Of a stretch of 64,000 nt of DNA, positions 54,053 through 62,419 are shown piece after piece. Location of the stretch: positions 186,001-250,000 of the forward strand of contig NZ_BNBM01000002.1 in NCBI RefSeq assembly GCF_014655715.1, written 5' to 3'. The translations under genes and the position numbers were made by a program. The notes under the pieces are model-generated. The model worked only from the letters and a program-made list of their open reading frames with translations, ran no database searches and was not told where the DNA came from. The first letter of the stretch is position 1. Each line of letters opens with the position of its first letter. The DNA is from Streptomyces lanatus (GTDB taxonomy: Bacteria; Actinomycetota; Actinomycetes; Streptomycetales; Streptomycetaceae).

Positions 54053-55275
54053 CCCTCGACATCGCCGTCACTGGAATCGGGCTGATCACACCCGTCGGTG
54101 TCGGCGCCGATTCGACGTGGCGGGGTCTGTGTTCAGGGCGGTCCGTCACTACGGCTCAGGATCCGCTCCTGACCGGGCTACCAGTGGACCTCTCCTGCCC
54201 CGTCCAGAACTTCGACGCATACGATCACCTCCCGCGACGGACCGTGCGGCGCACCGACGCCTTCATCCACTTCGCGCTCGCCGCCGCTCAAGAAGCCGCC
54301 CAGGACGCCGGCCTCACATCCGGCTCCGCCGAACCCACCCGCATCGGCGTCGTCCTCGGCGTCGGCTCCAACAGCCTCATGGGATACGGAGGAGTCTGGG
54401 ATCGCCTTCAGGCCGGTGAACACCACCTGGTGTCCCCATTCGCTCTGCCACGGAGCGTGCCCAGCATGGCAGCCGGAGAAGTAGCAGCTCACCTCGACTA
54501 CCGAGGCCCCAGCTTCACCGTGGCCAGCGCCTGTGCCTCAGGCGCTCACGCCATCGGCGTCGCCCGCGACCTCATCCGCTCCGGCACCTGCGACATCGTG
54601 CTGGCCGGTGGTGCGGAATCCGGCCGCTCCCCTCTCAGCGCCATCGGCTTCGCCCGTCTGGGTGCCCTGTCCACCCGCCGGCACGATCCGTCCGGGGCCT
54701 CCCGCCCCTTCGACCGCGACCGCGACGGCTTCGTCCTGAGTGAAGGCGCGGCAGTGCTGGTCCTCGAACGCGGTGACCACGCTCGCGCCCGCGGTGCAAC
54801 CCACCACGGCGTCGTCGCCGGGTACGGCGCCTCTGCCGACGCCCACCACCCTGTCAACCCCCACCCCGACGGGCGCGGCCTGCAGCAGGCCATCAGGACA
54901 GCCCTGGCCGATGCGGACTTGACGCCCGCCGACATCGATCATGTCAGTGCTCACGCAACCTCCACGCCGGTCGGAGACCTTGCCGAAGCGCGCGCCCTGA
55001 GCCACCTCTTCTCATCCACGCCGCCACCGGTCACGGCCCTGAAAAGCCTGCTCGGGCACGCACTGGGTGCGGCGGCAGCCATCCAGGCCGCCTGCGCCCT
55101 GCTGACCCTGCGGCACCAGGCCATCCCACCCACAGCCAACCTCGACAACCAAGACGACGCCATCGACCTCGACATCGTCCGCAAAGCCCCCAGAGCCGCG
55201 CGCCTGCGCACCGTTCTGAGCCCCGCGTACGGCTTCGGCGGAGCCAACGCCGCACTCATCCTGCGCGGATCCTGA
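54049..55275 (+). CDS. FabF-type beta-ketoacyl-ACP synthase
   Basis: A 408-residue condensing enzyme with an intact Cys-His-His set: ASACASGAHAIG (nucleophile Cys), SAHATSTPVGD and LLGHALGAAAA. GTG overlaps the ACP stop as GTGA. It may build or extend the special acyl chain carried by the neighbouring ACP before transfer by the SPT- or bCerS-like enzymes. It is probably not the housekeeping FabF because no fabD/fabH genes accompany it. Confidence 0.88.
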   Translation: MTLDIAVTGIGLITPVGVGADSTWRGLCSGRSVTTAQDPLLTGLPVDLSCPVQNFDAYDHLPRRTVRRTDAFIHFALAAAQEAAQDAGLTSGSAEPTRIGVVLGVGSNSLMGYGGVWDRLQAGEHHLVSPFALPRSVPSMAAGEVAAHLDYRGPSFTVASACASGAHAIGVARDLIRSGTCDIVLAGGAESGRSPLSAIGFARLGALSTRRHDPSGASRPFDRDRDGFVLSEGAAVLVLERGDHARARGATHHGVVAGYGASADAHHPVNPHPDGRGLQQAIRTALADADLTPADIDHVSAHATSTPVGDLAEARALSHLFSSTPPPVTALKSLLGHALGAAAAIQAACALLTLRHQAIPPTANLDNQDDAIDLDIVRKAPRAARLRTVLSPAYGFGGANAALILRGS

Positions 55276-55316
55276 CCCGCATCCAGTGTGCACCGAAGCG
55301 AAGCAGACACTTATAT

Positions 55317-55345
55317 GGGACCGCCCCGGCCAACGGGGCGGCCCC
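55317..55345. terminator. Bidirectional hairpin between convergent genes
   Basis: CCGCCCC (55321-55327) pairs with GGGGCGG (55335-55341), extended by GGG (55317-55319) and CCC past a bulged A. It sits between the ketosynthase stop and the convergent methyltransferase stop. There is no long T-run, as is usual in Streptomyces. Confidence 0.6.
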
Positions 55346-55355
55346 ACAACGTGTT

Positions 55356-56147
55356 TCAGGCGGCGGTGCCGCCGAGGTAGGTACGGACGATGAACGGCTT
55401 CTCCCGCACGAGGTAGAAGACGTAGATCAGTACCTGGAACACGGCCACGCACACCAGCCCGGCCACCGACCGGTAGCACAGCGCCACGCCGTAGCCGTGC
55501 AGATTGCCCACCCCGTACATCGGGTTGCGCAGCCAGCGGTAGGGGCCGCGGACCACGAAGCCGTCCGTCGCGTCGGCCCGGCCCAGGAACATGTCGCGGC
55601 AGTAGTAGGTGTTCAGGCCGGTCAGCCAGGTCGCCCACAGCTTGGTGCCGAAGCCCACGATGCCCAGCACCACGCCCAGCACCAGCCACAGACCTTCGAC
55701 GCCCACTTCGGGCAACCGGCCGGGGAAGGCCGCCATCAGCAACCCCTGGCACAAGCCCTGCTGCAGAAACAGCAGCCCCAGCACGAAGTCGAACCTTTCC
55801 ACAGCCCGCGCCTCACCGACGGCATGGGTGAAGCGGCGGGCAACTGCCGTGTCCAACACAGCGATCAGGCAGCCGTAGTACAGGACCGCGATCATCACGG
55901 CGTACCCGACCGCTGCCCAGAGCACCGCCCCGCTGCCCGCGGCAGCGCGGATCTGCTGCTCGGCCGCGAAACCCGCAGCCACCACACATGCCCAGACCAA
56001 GGCGCGCAGCACACGGCGTTCGGGCTGATCCAGGCGCAGCCCGGACATACCGATGACCGCGACCGCCAGGTGTCCCAGCCGTTTCCGTGCCGCGTGGAGC
56101 GACGGCGCGCTCGCCGGCGCCGGGGCCAGCTCGGTGGTCTCAGCCAT
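55356..56147 (-). CDS. PEMT/ICMT-family membrane methyltransferase
   Basis: A 263-residue membrane protein with about six helices and the C-terminal family motif RGPYRWLRNPMYGVGNLHGYG, typical of phospholipid or isoprenylcysteine methyltransferases that bind SAM at the membrane. A final KPFIVRTYLGG stretch carries the conserved charged residues. AAGGAG lies seven bases before the ATG, inside the upstream reductase gene. It may methylate a lipid head group or amine. Confidence 0.78.
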   Translation of the reverse strand: MAETTELAPAPASAPSLHAARKRLGHLAVAVIGMSGLRLDQPERRVLRALVWACVVAAGFAAEQQIRAAAGSGAVLWAAVGYAVMIAVLYYGCLIAVLDTAVARRFTHAVGEARAVERFDFVLGLLFLQQGLCQGLLMAAFPGRLPEVGVEGLWLVLGVVLGIVGFGTKLWATWLTGLNTYYCRDMFLGRADATDGFVVRGPYRWLRNPMYGVGNLHGYGVALCYRSVAGLVCVAVFQVLIYVFYLVREKPFIVRTYLGGTAA

Positions 56148-57201
56148 GAAGCATCTCCTTGAAAGCCTCTCGCAGTCCGTCCTCGAGGCCCACCCGGGCC
56201 CGGAACTCGAAATCCCTGTACGCGCGGTCCGCGCTGGCAGTCCAGGACCCGGCCACCGCCTCGCGCGCCTTGTCCCTGTTGAACACCGGCACGCCGCCCC
56301 GCAGCCGTCCGGCCGCCTCACTCACCACACCGGCAGCCCGCACCACGGTCGAGGGCACGGGCAGCACCAGCGGCCTGCCGCGGCCCAGCAGACCACCAGC
56401 CGTCCGCACCAGGTCGGCAAGGGTGTACTCCACCCCGTCGGACAACTGATAGACACCGCTGTGGGACTCGCCCGGAGCAGCGGTACGCCCCTGCAGGCCG
56501 GCGGCGATCAGTCCGTCGCACAGATCGTCCACGTGCAGCACCGAGTAGACGCGGGCGGCCGGGCCGGGCCGCACTGCCACCCGGGTACGGGCCATCGCGG
56601 CGAGGCTCGGCACGAACGCCACGTCGGACGGCCCGTACACGATCGGGGGGCGCACGAAGACGGTCGGCACCTGCCCGGCGAACCGCCGTGCCGCCTGCTC
56701 CCCGGCCAGCTTGCTGGCTCCGTACCACGACACCGGCCCGGCCCGGTCCTCCTCACGCCGCGCCCGCCCCGGGGCGGGCGCGGGGCCGGCCGCGGCCAGC
56801 GACGAACACACCACGAGCCGCGGCGGCGCATCCGAGGAAGCCAGCACACCCGCCAGCACGCCCGTCGCCACGGTGTTGGCCAGTCGGAACTCGGCACGTG
56901 ACGCGGCCCGCACCGCGGCCGCCAGATGAATCACCATGTCCGCGCCCGAGACGGCCTCCACGACCCCCGAACCGGTGAGCAGATCGACTACGGCGACGTC
57001 GACCGGACAGCCGTCCAGCGCCCGGCGATCGGACTGCGGCCGCACCAGCGCCGTCACCCGGCCACCGCCCTCAGCGATCCGGCGGCACAGCCGCCGACCC
57101 ACGAACCCCGTGGCCCCCGTGACCACCACGCGTATCCCGCTCACGTCCGGGGACATGAACGGCTGCTCTGCCTCACGAGGGGCGTTGATCGAAGTCGTCA
57201 C
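56140..57201 (-). CDS. NAD(P)-dependent epimerase-type reductase, CerR-like
   Basis: A 353-residue extended short-chain dehydrogenase: VVVTGATGFVGRRL at about residues 25-38 binds the cofactor, YGASK gives the catalytic Tyr-Lys pair, and PIVYGPSD is the family substrate loop. In Caulobacter a protein of this family, CerR, is reported to reduce the keto group in ceramide synthesis. The locus context suggests that job here. GTG 57201 has no Shine-Dalgarno, but a TAGCGT -10 hexamer (57208-57213) ends six bases upstream, so the mRNA is probably leaderless. ATG 57156 is an alternative start. Confidence 0.75.
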   Translation of the reverse strand: MTTSINAPREAEQPFMSPDVSGIRVVVTGATGFVGRRLCRRIAEGGGRVTALVRPQSDRRALDGCPVDVAVVDLLTGSGVVEAVSGADMVIHLAAAVRAASRAEFRLANTVATGVLAGVLASSDAPPRLVVCSSLAAAGPAPAPGRARREEDRAGPVSWYGASKLAGEQAARRFAGQVPTVFVRPPIVYGPSDVAFVPSLAAMARTRVAVRPGPAARVYSVLHVDDLCDGLIAAGLQGRTAAPGESHSGVYQLSDGVEYTLADLVRTAGGLLGRGRPLVLPVPSTVVRAAGVVSEAAGRLRGGVPVFNRDKAREAVAGSWTASADRAYRDFEFRARVGLEDGLREAFKEMLHG

Positions 57202-57207
57202 GCCTGC

Positions 57208-57213
57208 ACGCTA
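57208..57213 (-). promoter_or_regulatory. -10 element of a probable leaderless promoter
   Basis: Read on the minus strand this is TAGCGT, a good streptomycete -10. It ends six bases before GTG 57201, which places the transcription start on or next to the start codon. No clear -35 was found. Confidence 0.45.
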
Positions 57214-57506
57214 GAGGGCATATCCCCCATTCAGCGCAACGAAAGCCGGTCAGGCTCCAATCACCACCCAGCCGAATGCCCCTTCCCTGGGGCCCTGACC
57301 TGCGGTAACTCCAGCGCCCCGACGATACGCATTCGGCAGCAGAACCCACCGGCGGACGGACAACATGATCGACGGTTTACCTCTTCAAGGTGATCCCACG
57401 CAGCTGCGCTTGTCGCACGGCACGTGATCATGCGCATCCTGGCCGCCCGACATCCGCGAAGCCCCTGAGTTGATTCGCGACCTATTTCTCAACAGGAGTT
57501 GGCAAC
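57214..57506. other. Intergenic region before the secreted lipase gene
   Basis: About 300 bp with no credible ORF. It should hold promoters for both divergent genes. I saw a short CCCC-TTCCCT-GGGG hairpin near 57281 and nothing else distinctive. Confidence 0.5.
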
Positions 57507-58505
57507 GTGGTCAGCCTTCGGTACAGCAAGGCGACGGCCGTGATCGGCGCATGCGCAGCGATCACCGCAGTACTGTCGGGCATGTTCCCCGCGCCAGGTG
57601 CGAGCGCGCACGCACCGTCGTACGACGGTGGAAGCCGGCCCGTATACGCCGTCGCCCACCGCGTGCTCACCGCGGAAGGGGTGGTCAACGCACTGGCGCA
57701 TGGTGCGAACGCTCTCGAGATGGACGCAACCGCGTGGACCGACGGCGGCTGGTACGCCGATCACGACGGGACCATCACCAGCCGCGGCGACACGATGGAA
57801 GTGGTGTTCGACCGGGTCGCAATAGAGCGCGCCCGTGGCGCACGCGTCAACTTCGTGTGGCTGGACATCAAGAACCCTGACTTCTGTGACGGCAGTTCCC
57901 CGCAGCGGACGCACTGTTCGGTGGCGGGTCTGCGTGACCTGGCACGCAGGAAACTCGAGAACCAAGGGGTTCGTGTCCTGTACGGCTTCGCCACGTCGAG
58001 TGTGGGAGGTGTCGGCTGGAAGGCCGTGGCCGACGGGTTGACGGCCAAGGAGGGCGTTGCCGTCAGCGACAACTACGAGAATGTGCGGACGGCGTTCGAC
58101 ACACTCGGCACCAGCATCCCGCGCAGTCAGCGCGTCATGGACCACGGCTTGTTCGACCCCGGTCTGAAGTTCGCCTCGATCGGTCAGGAGCTCCGTCTCG
58201 GGGCCCAGGCACGCGATCGCGGCGCATTCGCCAGCGTCTTCGGGTGGACCATCAGCAGCTCAGAGCATCGCGCAGGGGCCGCACGGCAGGTAGATGCCTA
58301 TCTCGGCACCCGCGGCTCGGGCGCGGACGGTTTGATCTACGGGCATACGGCCAGTTGCTATCCCGACGGTGTGCGTGGCCCGGAGGGCTGCGGGAAGGAC
58401 GACTCTGCCGCCGAGAAGGCCCTGCGCTACATCACCGCCTGGGTTCAGGCCCACAGCACTACCCACCATCTCGCCACCAACGGCGACATTCCCTTCGGAG
58501 AGTGA
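57507..58505 (+). CDS. Secreted sphingomyelinase-D/phospholipase-D-like enzyme
   Basis: A 332-residue protein with a signal peptide (about 35 residues, ending GASAHA). The mature part keeps the whole active-site pattern of the SMase D/PLD toxin family found in recluse spiders, Corynebacterium and actinomycetes: YAVAHRV (first His), NALEMDATAW (metal Glu and Asp), YADHDG (second His) and VWLDIKNPD (metal Asp). Such enzymes cleave the head group from sphingomyelin or lysophospholipids, often releasing cyclic phosphates. GTG 57507 follows AGGAG at eight bases. Its position right after a sphingolipid-type cluster is suggestive. Confidence 0.85.
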   Translation: MVSLRYSKATAVIGACAAITAVLSGMFPAPGASAHAPSYDGGSRPVYAVAHRVLTAEGVVNALAHGANALEMDATAWTDGGWYADHDGTITSRGDTMEVVFDRVAIERARGARVNFVWLDIKNPDFCDGSSPQRTHCSVAGLRDLARRKLENQGVRVLYGFATSSVGGVGWKAVADGLTAKEGVAVSDNYENVRTAFDTLGTSIPRSQRVMDHGLFDPGLKFASIGQELRLGAQARDRGAFASVFGWTISSSEHRAGAARQVDAYLGTRGSGADGLIYGHTASCYPDGVRGPEGCGKDDSAAEKALRYITAWVQAHSTTHHLATNGDIPFGE

Positions 58506-58651
58506 CCGCTTTTCCCGTGGCGGTCGGCTGAGGTACGTCCCCGCATCAACAGAGCGATTCCGCCGCCGACCAGCAACCCGATGATGGCCACCGTTGCCGC
58601 CAACGACCAGTGCAAACAGGCCCGAGAAGCGACAACTCCCGGCCATGTCAC
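58445..58651 (-). other. Possible remnant coding a C-terminal membrane anchor
   Basis: On the minus strand a short frame reads LAATVAIIGLLVGGGIALLMRG, like the C-terminal hydrophobic anchor and basic tail of a cell-wall or membrane protein. It overlaps the end of the lipase gene antisense, and no matching upstream gene part is visible. Low-confidence remnant; the intergenic region 58506-58757 otherwise appears empty. Confidence 0.25.
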
Positions 58652-58757
58652 GCACCATGGCCTTGCCGCCGCCGGGTCCTACGACCACCAGTCGAGAACT
58701 GAGCCGACCCTGCCAGCGCCTCAGCAACCTCTGATGGACGCCTTCGGGTGTGCGGCG

Positions 58758-61736
58758 TCAGCGGGAGTGGCCGAGTTGGGTGAGGGCCAGGTCGAGCATG
58801 TCGGCGAAGAAGTCGGCTGCGGCGGTGTCGATGCACAGCGGTGGCTTGATCTTGAGGATGTTGAGGTGATCCCCGGTCGGCTGGACGATCACGCCGAGGT
58901 CGAGCATGCGGTCGCAGAGTTCGGCGGTCTCTTCTGTGGCGGGTTCCAGGTCGGCGCGGTCCCGGACGAGTTCGAGACCGAGGTAGAGGCCCGAGCCGTG
59001 GACGGCGCCGATGATGCCGTAGCGGTCGGCCAGTGCCTCGAGCCGGCGTTTCAGATGGCCGCCGACGCGCGCCGCGTTGCCCTGGAGGTCTTCGTCGCGC
59101 AGGGTGTCCAGGACGGTGAGGCCCACGATGCTGGAGACGGGGCTGCCGCCGGTGGAGGAGAAGAAGTAGCCCTGGTCGCGGTACCGGTCCGCGACCGCCC
59201 TGGACGTGATGACGGCGCCGAGGGGGTGTCCGTTGCCCATGGCCTTGGCGACACAGACGATGTCGGGGACCACCTGCTGCTGCTCGAAGCCCCAGAACCA
59301 GTGTCCCAGGCGGCCGTATCCGACCTGGACCTCGTCGGCGACGGCCAGGCCGTCGTGACGCCGTACCGCCTCGTACACCTGGGCGAGATAGCCGTCGGGA
59401 AGGGCGACTCCTCCGGCGTTGCCGTAGAAGGTCTCGCCGATGAACGCTCCCGCCGGGCGGCCGGCAGCAGCCAGTTCGTCGATCACCGCGACGGCCTCGG
59501 GTGCGTAGCGCACGGCCTCCGGCCCGCGGTGGCGGCCGCGGTAGGAGTTGGGCGAGTCCACGGTGTGCACCCAGCTCGGGCGGGTGGCCAGGGCGTTCGG
59601 GTTGTCCTGGAGCGAGGTGGAGACCGCGTCGGAGGCGTACGTCCAGCCGTGGTACGCCTCGCGCAGCGCGACGACGTCGGGCCGGCCGGAGGCCCCGATG
59701 GCCAGGCGCAGGCCCAGGTCCACCGCTTCCGAACCGGAGTTGACGAGGAACACCGTGTCCAGAGGGTCGGGGAGGAGGGCGGCGAGGCGCTCGGTGAACT
59801 CCACCACGGAGGCGTAGTGGAAGCGCGAGTTGGTGTTGAGCCGCCGCAACTGCCGGGAGACCGCCTGCTCGACGCGGGGGTGGGCGTGACCCAATGGGGT
59901 GACGTTGTTGACGATGTCGAGGTACGACCGGCCGTCGGTGGACAGCAGATGGTGGCGCCAACCACGTTCGATGCGCGGGGGGTTGGCGTAGTAGTGCTCC
60001 TGCACGGTGGCGAACGCGGCGTCACGCCGGTCGAGCAGGTCCCTTTCGCGCGTACGGCCGGTGTCGGCGGGGAGGCCGAGGAGCGGGGCGGGGTCGGCGG
60101 TGAGCGCGAGCCAGCCGGCGGCGTACTCGGGACGGACCAGGTGGGGGACGGCGGGGCCGTCGGCGTCGCGCAGCGCGACGTGGACCGAGGCACCGGAGCC
60201 GAGGTGGGTGATGTCCTCGCCCGCCTGCACCGTCGCACCGGTGGTGATCATGGGCTGGACCTCTCGTGGGAATGACAGCGACAGCGTCTGCGCGCCGTAG
60301 GTGAGTTCCACGTGGCCCGGCGCCGCGGCGAGGATCTTGCCCGCGGCGGGCGCCTGCACCACGGCATCCCGGCCGAGCCATAGGTCGATTCCGGTGGGGA
60401 CCGTGTCGGCGGACCCCGCCGACAGCGCCGGTGTCCGAGTGAGTCGCGCATGGGCGTACCGGGTGGCGACGGCGGCCGCTCCGTCCGCGAGCGCGGAGGT
60501 CACCAGCCGGGCCTCGGTGCCGGCGTCCGTCCAGGCTCCGTGGTCCATGGAATCGGCTTCGGTGGACAGGTCGAGGAGGGTGATGTCGTCGGCGACGAGG
60601 TCCCGCAGGAGAGGGCGCACCGGCGCGTCGGCCCGCGCGGTCCGCGCGGTCCGGGCAGGCAGGTCGGCCATGCCGGTCGCGTCCCTGATGAGGCGGATCA
60701 TCACGGGCAGGGGCAGCGAGGTGGCCTGTTCGAATATGCGCCATTCGCGGTCGAGCGCGGCCTTGGCGTAGAGGTTGTCCTCGTCGACGGCGGCCTGGTG
60801 CCGTCCGCTGGCCACCAGGACGGCGGCGCGCAGGACCACGAGCGGCCACATCGCCTCGGCCTCCTCGGGGGAGAGCGGCCGTACGGCGTGGAAGGCGCGG
60901 ACGGCCGGCAGCACATGGTGAGGCTCCATCCCGTCGTGGTGAAGCATCGAGGACAGTGACACGGCGAGTTCGCCGACCGCCCAGCTCGTGGTCACGTCAC
61001 CGAAGTCGATGACCCCGTCCGGCATGGGCGGACGGCTGTCGGGACGGCGGATCAGGTTGTCGTCGGTGAGGTCCAGGTGCACGGCCTGCGACGGCAGCGC
61101 GGCGGCGAGCCTCTGGACATGTGCCCAGGCCTCGGCGGTCGCGGTCCGGACGGCGGTGCGCCGGCCGGATTCGTCGATGTGCCCGGCGAGTTTGGCGACG
61201 ACGCGATCGGCGTGCTGCGGGTCCCACTGGAGCACGCGGTCGAGGCCCGGGTGCCGGAAGTCGCGCAGGGCGGTGCTGACCTTTCCGGCGATCGTGCCCA
61301 TGCTCGCCACGGCGCCCGGGGACAGGTGCCGTCGTCCCGAGAGTGTTCCGCCGGGCAGGTGGCGCAGCAGGCGCGCGACGGCCGGACCGTTCTCGGTGTC
61401 CACCGTGGTGCGCCGCGGGGAGCCGTCAGGGCAGCGCAGGACCGTGGCGATGCGCAGTTCGGGGCAGGCCGAGGCGATCAGGTCGGCTGCCGCGTCCTGG
61501 GCTTCGATCTCCACCGTGCCGAAGGCGGGGTTGGCGATCTTCAGAATCGCCGCGGGCGCCCCGTCGTCGGCGTGCAGCAGGAAGTTGGCGTCCTGCTGGC
61601 TGCCCAGCGCCTGCGCGCGAGCAGTGATGCCGAGGTGTTCGGCAGCGATGAGCTCAGCCTCGGCCGGCGCCGTGCGGGGTGCGGGAAGGGCGTCCTTGGT
61701 GAAGAAGTCGATCGTGCGGTGCTCGTCGAGCAGCAT
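58758..61736 (-). CDS. Aminoglycoside-phosphotransferase / M23-like / class III aminotransferase fusion
   Basis: A 992-residue three-part enzyme. About 25-340 is a choline/aminoglycoside kinase fold with VHLDLTDDNLI (catalytic Asp and Asn) and GVIDFGDV (metal Asp). About 430-540 is an M23/lipoyl-like beta domain (VVQAPAAGKILAAAPGHVEL) without the zinc motif. About 560-985 is a PLP class III aminotransferase with FLVNSGSEAVDLGLRLA, VADEVQVGYGRLG and the PLP Lys in VCVAKAMGNGHPLG. The last part resembles ethanolamine-phosphate or phosphohydroxylysine phospho-lyases. A kinase that phosphorylates an amino alcohol followed by a phospho-lyase in one chain is a sensible two-step catabolic enzyme. 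It follows the Lrp-type gene by 51 bp. Confidence 0.87.
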   Translation of the reverse strand: MLLDEHRTIDFFTKDALPAPRTAPAEAELIAAEHLGITARAQALGSQQDANFLLHADDGAPAAILKIANPAFGTVEIEAQDAAADLIASACPELRIATVLRCPDGSPRRTTVDTENGPAVARLLRHLPGGTLSGRRHLSPGAVASMGTIAGKVSTALRDFRHPGLDRVLQWDPQHADRVVAKLAGHIDESGRRTAVRTATAEAWAHVQRLAAALPSQAVHLDLTDDNLIRRPDSRPPMPDGVIDFGDVTTSWAVGELAVSLSSMLHHDGMEPHHVLPAVRAFHAVRPLSPEEAEAMWPLVVLRAAVLVASGRHQAAVDEDNLYAKAALDREWRIFEQATSLPLPVMIRLIRDATGMADLPARTARTARADAPVRPLLRDLVADDITLLDLSTEADSMDHGAWTDAGTEARLVTSALADGAAAVATRYAHARLTRTPALSAGSADTVPTGIDLWLGRDAVVQAPAAGKILAAAPGHVELTYGAQTLSLSFPREVQPMITTGATVQAGEDITHLGSGASVHVALRDADGPAVPHLVRPEYAAGWLALTADPAPLLGLPADTGRTRERDLLDRRDAAFATVQEHYYANPPRIERGWRHHLLSTDGRSYLDIVNNVTPLGHAHPRVEQAVSRQLRRLNTNSRFHYASVVEFTERLAALLPDPLDTVFLVNSGSEAVDLGLRLAIGASGRPDVVALREAYHGWTYASDAVSTSLQDNPNALATRPSWVHTVDSPNSYRGRHRGPEAVRYAPEAVAVIDELAAAGRPAGAFIGETFYGNAGGVALPDGYLAQVYEAVRRHDGLAVADEVQVGYGRLGHWFWGFEQQQVVPDIVCVAKAMGNGHPLGAVITSRAVADRYRDQGYFFSSTGGSPVSSIVGLTVLDTLRDEDLQGNAARVGGHLKRRLEALADRYGIIGAVHGSGLYLGLELVRDRADLEPATEETAELCDRMLDLGVIVQPTGDHLNILKIKPPLCIDTAAADFFADMLDLALTQLGHSR

Positions 61737-61787
61737 GCAGGGTTCCTCGGCTGGTGCGGGCGAATAGGACTCCGACGCTCGGATGCC

Positions 61788-62228
61788 TCAGTCGACGTGC
61801 CACAAGAAGCGGTGCGTGTGAATCGCGAAGTAGGGGAAGTTCTCCACCGACGCGACACCCTCGACGGGCCGCACGACGTCGTTGATGAAGTCCAGAAGAT
61901 CCCGGGGCTGAGGGCACACCACCTCCGCGAACAGGTCGAAGCCGCCGGCCGTCAGGACCGTGTACACGACCTGGTCGTGCCGGGACAGTTCATTGGCCAC
62001 CGCCCGGGGATCGCCGTCGACGCGCAAGCCCAGGAGTGCCATCGCCTGCTGGCCCAGGGTCATCGGGTCGGTCACTCCGACGACCTGGACCGCCTTGGTG
62101 TCGATCAGCCGCTGCAGCCGGAGCCTCGCGGCCGAGGGTGACAACCCCACCTTCGGACCCAGATCGGCGTAAGGGATCCGGCCGTCGGCCTGCAGCTCCC
62201 GCAGGATGGCCCGGTCGATGTCGTCCAT
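61788..62228 (-). CDS. Lrp/AsnC-family transcriptional regulator
   Basis: A 146-residue regulator. The N-terminal helix-turn-helix reads DDIDRAILRELQADGRIPYADLGPKVGLSPSAARLRLQRL. The C-terminal RAM/ligand domain contains VYTVLTAGGFDLFAEVVC. ATG 62228 is chosen for its GAGAGG site at six bases. It is upstream of the fusion-enzyme gene in the same direction, and a long palindrome sits directly in front of it. Such regulators usually sense the amino acid or amine that the neighbouring enzyme degrades. Confidence 0.9.
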   Translation of the reverse strand: MDDIDRAILRELQADGRIPYADLGPKVGLSPSAARLRLQRLIDTKAVQVVGVTDPMTLGQQAMALLGLRVDGDPRAVANELSRHDQVVYTVLTAGGFDLFAEVVCPQPRDLLDFINDVVRPVEGVASVENFPYFAIHTHRFLWHVD

Positions 62229-62258
62229 GCGGCACCTCTCCCCTGCGTGAACGGCAGG

Positions 62259-62283
62259 CATTGCGCTTGTTTCAAGCACAATG
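62259..62283. promoter_or_regulatory. Lrp-type operator, 25-bp palindrome
   Basis: Arms CATTGCGCTTG and CAAGCACAATG match at 10 of 11 positions around a TTT centre. The site lies 31 bp upstream of the Lrp/AsnC start, the expected position for autoregulation and control of the downstream fusion enzyme. Confidence 0.65.
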
Positions 62284-62315
62284 ACGGATCTGCATGCTCG
62301 ATTCAAGTACTGATG

Positions 62316-62330
62316 CGCTCGAATCGAGCG
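62316..62330. promoter_or_regulatory. Second perfect palindrome upstream of the Lrp gene
   Basis: CGCTCGA and TCGAGCG form a perfect 7-bp dyad around a single A, about 52 bp centre-to-centre from the long palindrome. It may be a second operator, though its sequence differs from the first. Confidence 0.4.
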
Positions 62331-62419
62331 AATGGTGCGGGCGGCCGGGGGTGCCGTGGACGTGGACTCAGGAGTCCGCGAGGAGGCTGCCGTCCAGGAA
62401 CTCCCGTACGTGGCGCATG

